7,264 nt of DNA, taken from the NCBI GenBank assembly GCA_902782475.1, contig CACZNR010000079.1:1-7264 (forward strand), given 5' to 3'. The notes under the pieces were generated by a model. The model was given only the letters and a program-made list of their open reading frames with translations, had not been told where the DNA came from and ran no database searches. This document shows, in pieces, positions 5,811-7,264 of the stretch (within the stretch, counting starts at the first letter, position 1; every line of letters starts with the position of its first letter). This DNA is from an uncultured Eubacteriales bacterium (GTDB taxonomy: Bacteria > Bacillota > Clostridia > Christensenellales > Christensenellaceae). Both the position numbers and the translations under genes were made by a program.

Positions 5811-6755
5811 ATGCGCCAGTTACCTATTTACTTGTTTACAGGTTTTCTTGAATGTGGGAAAACAAAATTCATACAGGAAACATTGGAAGATCCTGGGTTC
5901 AATGCAGGTGAAGAGACTCTTCTTCTCGTTCTGGAAGAAGGAGTGGAGGAGTATGAACCTGAAAAGTTCGCAGGCAAAAATGTTCACATAGTTTATGAAG
6001 ATGATATAACCAATCTCAATCCTGCAACCCTTTCCAAGCTTGAAAAGGAATATGATCTGGACAGGATCATGGTTGAGATGAACGGAATGAATATGGTAAG
6101 GGATCTTCTTGACAGAGTGCCTGAAAACTGGCTCATCTATCAGGAAGTAATGTTTGCTGATGCCACTACCTTCATTAATTACAATACAAATATGAGAAGT
6201 CTTGTGGTGGACAAGCTTCAGGGATGTGAACTTATCATATTCAACAGGTACAACGACAAGATCTCCAAGGAGGATCTGCATAAGATAGTCAGGGGATCCA
6301 CAAGAAGAGCAAACATCATCTATGAATATGAGAACGGAGATTTCGAAAGAGATGAGATCGAGGATCCTCTTCCTTTCGATATCAACGCTCCTGTCATAGA
6401 GATCAATGACGAGGATTATGCTCTGTTCTACAGGGATATAGTTGAAGAAACGGCAAAATATGCCGGGAAGAAGGTCGCATTCAAGGGAGTCGTGGCCTTC
6501 AACAGGTCACAGCAGAAGAATACATTCTTCCTTGGAAGACATGTCATGACATGCTGTGTGGAAGATATACAGTACATGCCTTTCCTGTGCAGATCAAAGG
6601 ATGCAGGAAAGCTCAAGACCAAGGACTGGGCTTATATAACAGCCAATGTCGAGGTCACATATGACAAGAGGAATGGCAGGAAGACCCCTGTTATGAAGGT
6701 GGAATCCATCATGCCTGCAGAGCAACCGGTACAGGAAGTTGCTACATTCTTCTGA
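5811..6755 (+). CDS. CobW-like GTPase domain fused to a DUF1980/YcgQ-like domain
   Basis: 314 residues. The first ~200 resemble a CobW/G3E GTPase: strand plus Walker A GFLECGKT at 11-18, EMNG at 89-92 where EPSG is expected, and FNRYND at 144-149 in the place of NKxD. The GCxCC metal motif is absent; its region reads LEEGVEEYE. From about 205 the protein changes to a segment resembling the C-terminal domain of YcgQ/DUF1980 (TIGR03943): KKVAFKGVVAF, LGRHVMTCCVED with Cys248-Cys249, Cys260, and a WAYITANVEV strand. In Bacillus, YcgQ pairs with a DUF318 permease and belongs to the zinc-responsive Zur regulon; no permease is in this window. GAGG at 5800-5803 is the ribosome binding site, overlapping the previous stop. 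I infer a partner of the His-rich CobW in metal handling. The GTPase assignment is firm, the C-terminal one moderate, the function inferred. Confidence 0.8.
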   Translation: MRQLPIYLFTGFLECGKTKFIQETLEDPGFNAGEETLLLVLEEGVEEYEPEKFAGKNVHIVYEDDITNLNPATLSKLEKEYDLDRIMVEMNGMNMVRDLLDRVPENWLIYQEVMFADATTFINYNTNMRSLVVDKLQGCELIIFNRYNDKISKEDLHKIVRGSTRRANIIYEYENGDFERDEIEDPLPFDINAPVIEINDEDYALFYRDIVEETAKYAGKKVAFKGVVAFNRSQQKNTFFLGRHVMTCCVEDIQYMPFLCRSKDAGKLKTKDWAYITANVEVTYDKRNGRKTPVMKVESIMPAEQPVQEVATFF

Positions 6756-6773
6756 TTTTTAGGAGGATCAATT

Positions 6774-7145
6774 ATGAAGACAGTTTATACTGTAAAGGCA
6801 CCGGCAGCTATCGGACCATATTCACAGGCAAAGATCGCAGGTGGCATACTTTACACATCAGGACAGATACCTATCGATCCTGCAGACGGACATCTGGTTG
6901 AGGGGACTATAGAAGAACAGACTGAACAGGTAATAGCAAATCTGGCAGCAGTTCTTGAAGAGGCAGGGACTTCTTTTGAAAATGTCATAAAGACTACATG
7001 CTTCCTCGCTGACATGGGTGATTTTGGAGCTTTCAATGCTGTTTACGAAAAGTATTTCACAGGAAAGCCTGCAAGGTCCTGTGTCGCTGTAAAGACTCTT
7101 CCGAGAAATGTAAAGGTAGAGATCGAGCTCATAGCAGAGATCTGA
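6774..7145 (+). CDS. ridA: RidA (YjgF/YER057c/UK114) enamine/imine deaminase
   Basis: Cytoplasmic, normally trimeric enzyme that hydrolyses reactive enamine/imine intermediates such as 2-aminoacrylate released by PLP enzymes, protecting other PLP enzymes. The 123-residue length is typical. Seen directly: [10 protein letters not shown] at 9-18, TSGQIP at 28-33, and PARSCVAV at 99-106 with Arg101 and Cys103, followed by VEIELIA. Arg101 and Glu116 match the catalytic-site Arg105 and Glu120 of the E. coli enzyme, so it should be active. The start has a perfect AGGAGG at 6761-6766, seven bases upstream, and lies 18 bases after the preceding stop, so it is the third gene of the CobW operon. No terminator is visible; the insertion element begins 32 bases after the stop. 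Confidence 0.95.
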   Translation: MKTVYTVKAPAAIGPYSQAKIAGGILYTSGQIPIDPADGHLVEGTIEEQTEQVIANLAAVLEEAGTSFENVIKTTCFLADMGDFGAFNAVYEKYFTGKPARSCVAVKTLPRNVKVEIELIAEI

Positions 7146-7179
7146 TGAAATGATAACATGAAAACTCCGGCACTTTGTG

Positions 7180-7228
7180 AACTGACCCCCAAAAGTTAGA
7201 CCAAGAATCTAACTAGAGGAGGTCAGTT
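7180..7228 (+). promoter_or_regulatory. Hairpin at the IS left end that can mask the transposase RBS
   Basis: AACTGACC (7180-7187) pairs perfectly with GGTCAGTT (7221-7228), and inside it AGTTAGA (7194-7200) pairs with TCTAACT (7208-7214). The loop has seven bases and the internal loop is symmetrical (six bases on each side). The ribosome binding site AGAGGAGG (7215-7222) lies in the internal loop and the base of the outer stem. Only transcripts entering from outside, such as read-through from ridA, would contain both arms. Confidence 0.6.
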
Positions 7229-7233
7229 TTGTT

Positions 7234-7264
7234 ATGGCAAAGTATAGTTTTGAATTTAAGATGA
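7234..7264 (+). CDS. IS3-family transposase OrfA, first ten codons
   Basis: ATG at 7234 opens a frame running off the window, encoding MAKYSFEFKM. This matches the usual N-terminus of IS3-family OrfA, a helix-turn-helix DNA-binding protein later fused to the OrfB DDE catalytic part by programmed frameshifting. AGAGGAGG lies 11 bases upstream. Only ten residues are visible, so the call depends on the adjoining terminal repeat. Confidence 0.75.
   Translation, partial: MAKYSFEFKM

Larger units (their letters stand above)
7178..7264 (+). mobile_element. Left end of an IS3-family insertion sequence (truncated by window)
   Basis: The terminal sequence TGAACTGACCCCCAAAAGTT continues to AGACC, in the style of IS3-family (IS150-like) inverted repeats that start with TG and carry CCCCAAAAGTTAGAC. 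It is followed about 30 bases later by a transposase OrfA start encoding MAKYSFEFKM, the usual opening of these proteins. The exact left boundary is inferred as 7178. The right end and the target duplication are outside the window. The insertion falls just after ridA and may have removed its original terminator. Confidence 0.8.

Noticed and set aside
7146..7177. Possible terminator after ridA
   Set aside because: No GC-rich stem with a U tract is present in the 32 bases before the IS.

Overview
The window looks like a chromosomal segment of a low-to-moderate GC Gram-positive bacterium, most likely a Clostridia member (Lachnospiraceae-like). The pointers are strong AGGAGG-type ribosome binding sites, SigA-like promoters, lipobox lipoproteins and the gene families present. 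The genus cannot be named from the sequence alone.

Left part, minus strand (1-1893): the N-terminal two thirds of a class I dihydroorotase (pyrC), cut by the window edge, with its own promoter. Upstream of it lies a two-gene unit: a barnase-like ribonuclease made as a lipoprotein on a Ser/Pro/Glu-rich tether, followed by its presumed barstar inhibitor. The stop codon of the nuclease overlaps the barstar start as TGATG.

Middle, plus strand (1994-4537): an AT-rich operon transcribed divergently from the nuclease. It encodes three exported proteins of unknown function. The first has a signal peptide and is broken by an apparent one-base frameshift. The second is a lipoprotein. The third is membrane-anchored and consists of three tandem repeats resembling the copper amine oxidase N-terminal-like stalk domain.

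Right part, plus strand (4613-7145): a tight operon with a good promoter. It encodes a COG0523/CobW (G3E) GTPase with 29 histidines in a 52-residue His/Asp/Glu linker, a second divergent CobW-like protein fused to a C-terminal domain resembling DUF1980/YcgQ (TIGR03943), and RidA. The first two suggest transition-metal (probably zinc) handling. RidA may protect metabolism or simply be co-transcribed.

Right edge (7178-7264): the left end of an IS3-family element, inserted 32 bp after ridA. Its terminal sequence can fold into a two-part hairpin that covers the ribosome binding site of the transposase.

The most interesting points are the lipid-anchored barnase/barstar pair with apparently matched interface changes, the CobW-DUF1980 fusion next to a His-rich CobW, the repeat-built exported operon, and the RBS-masking IS end.
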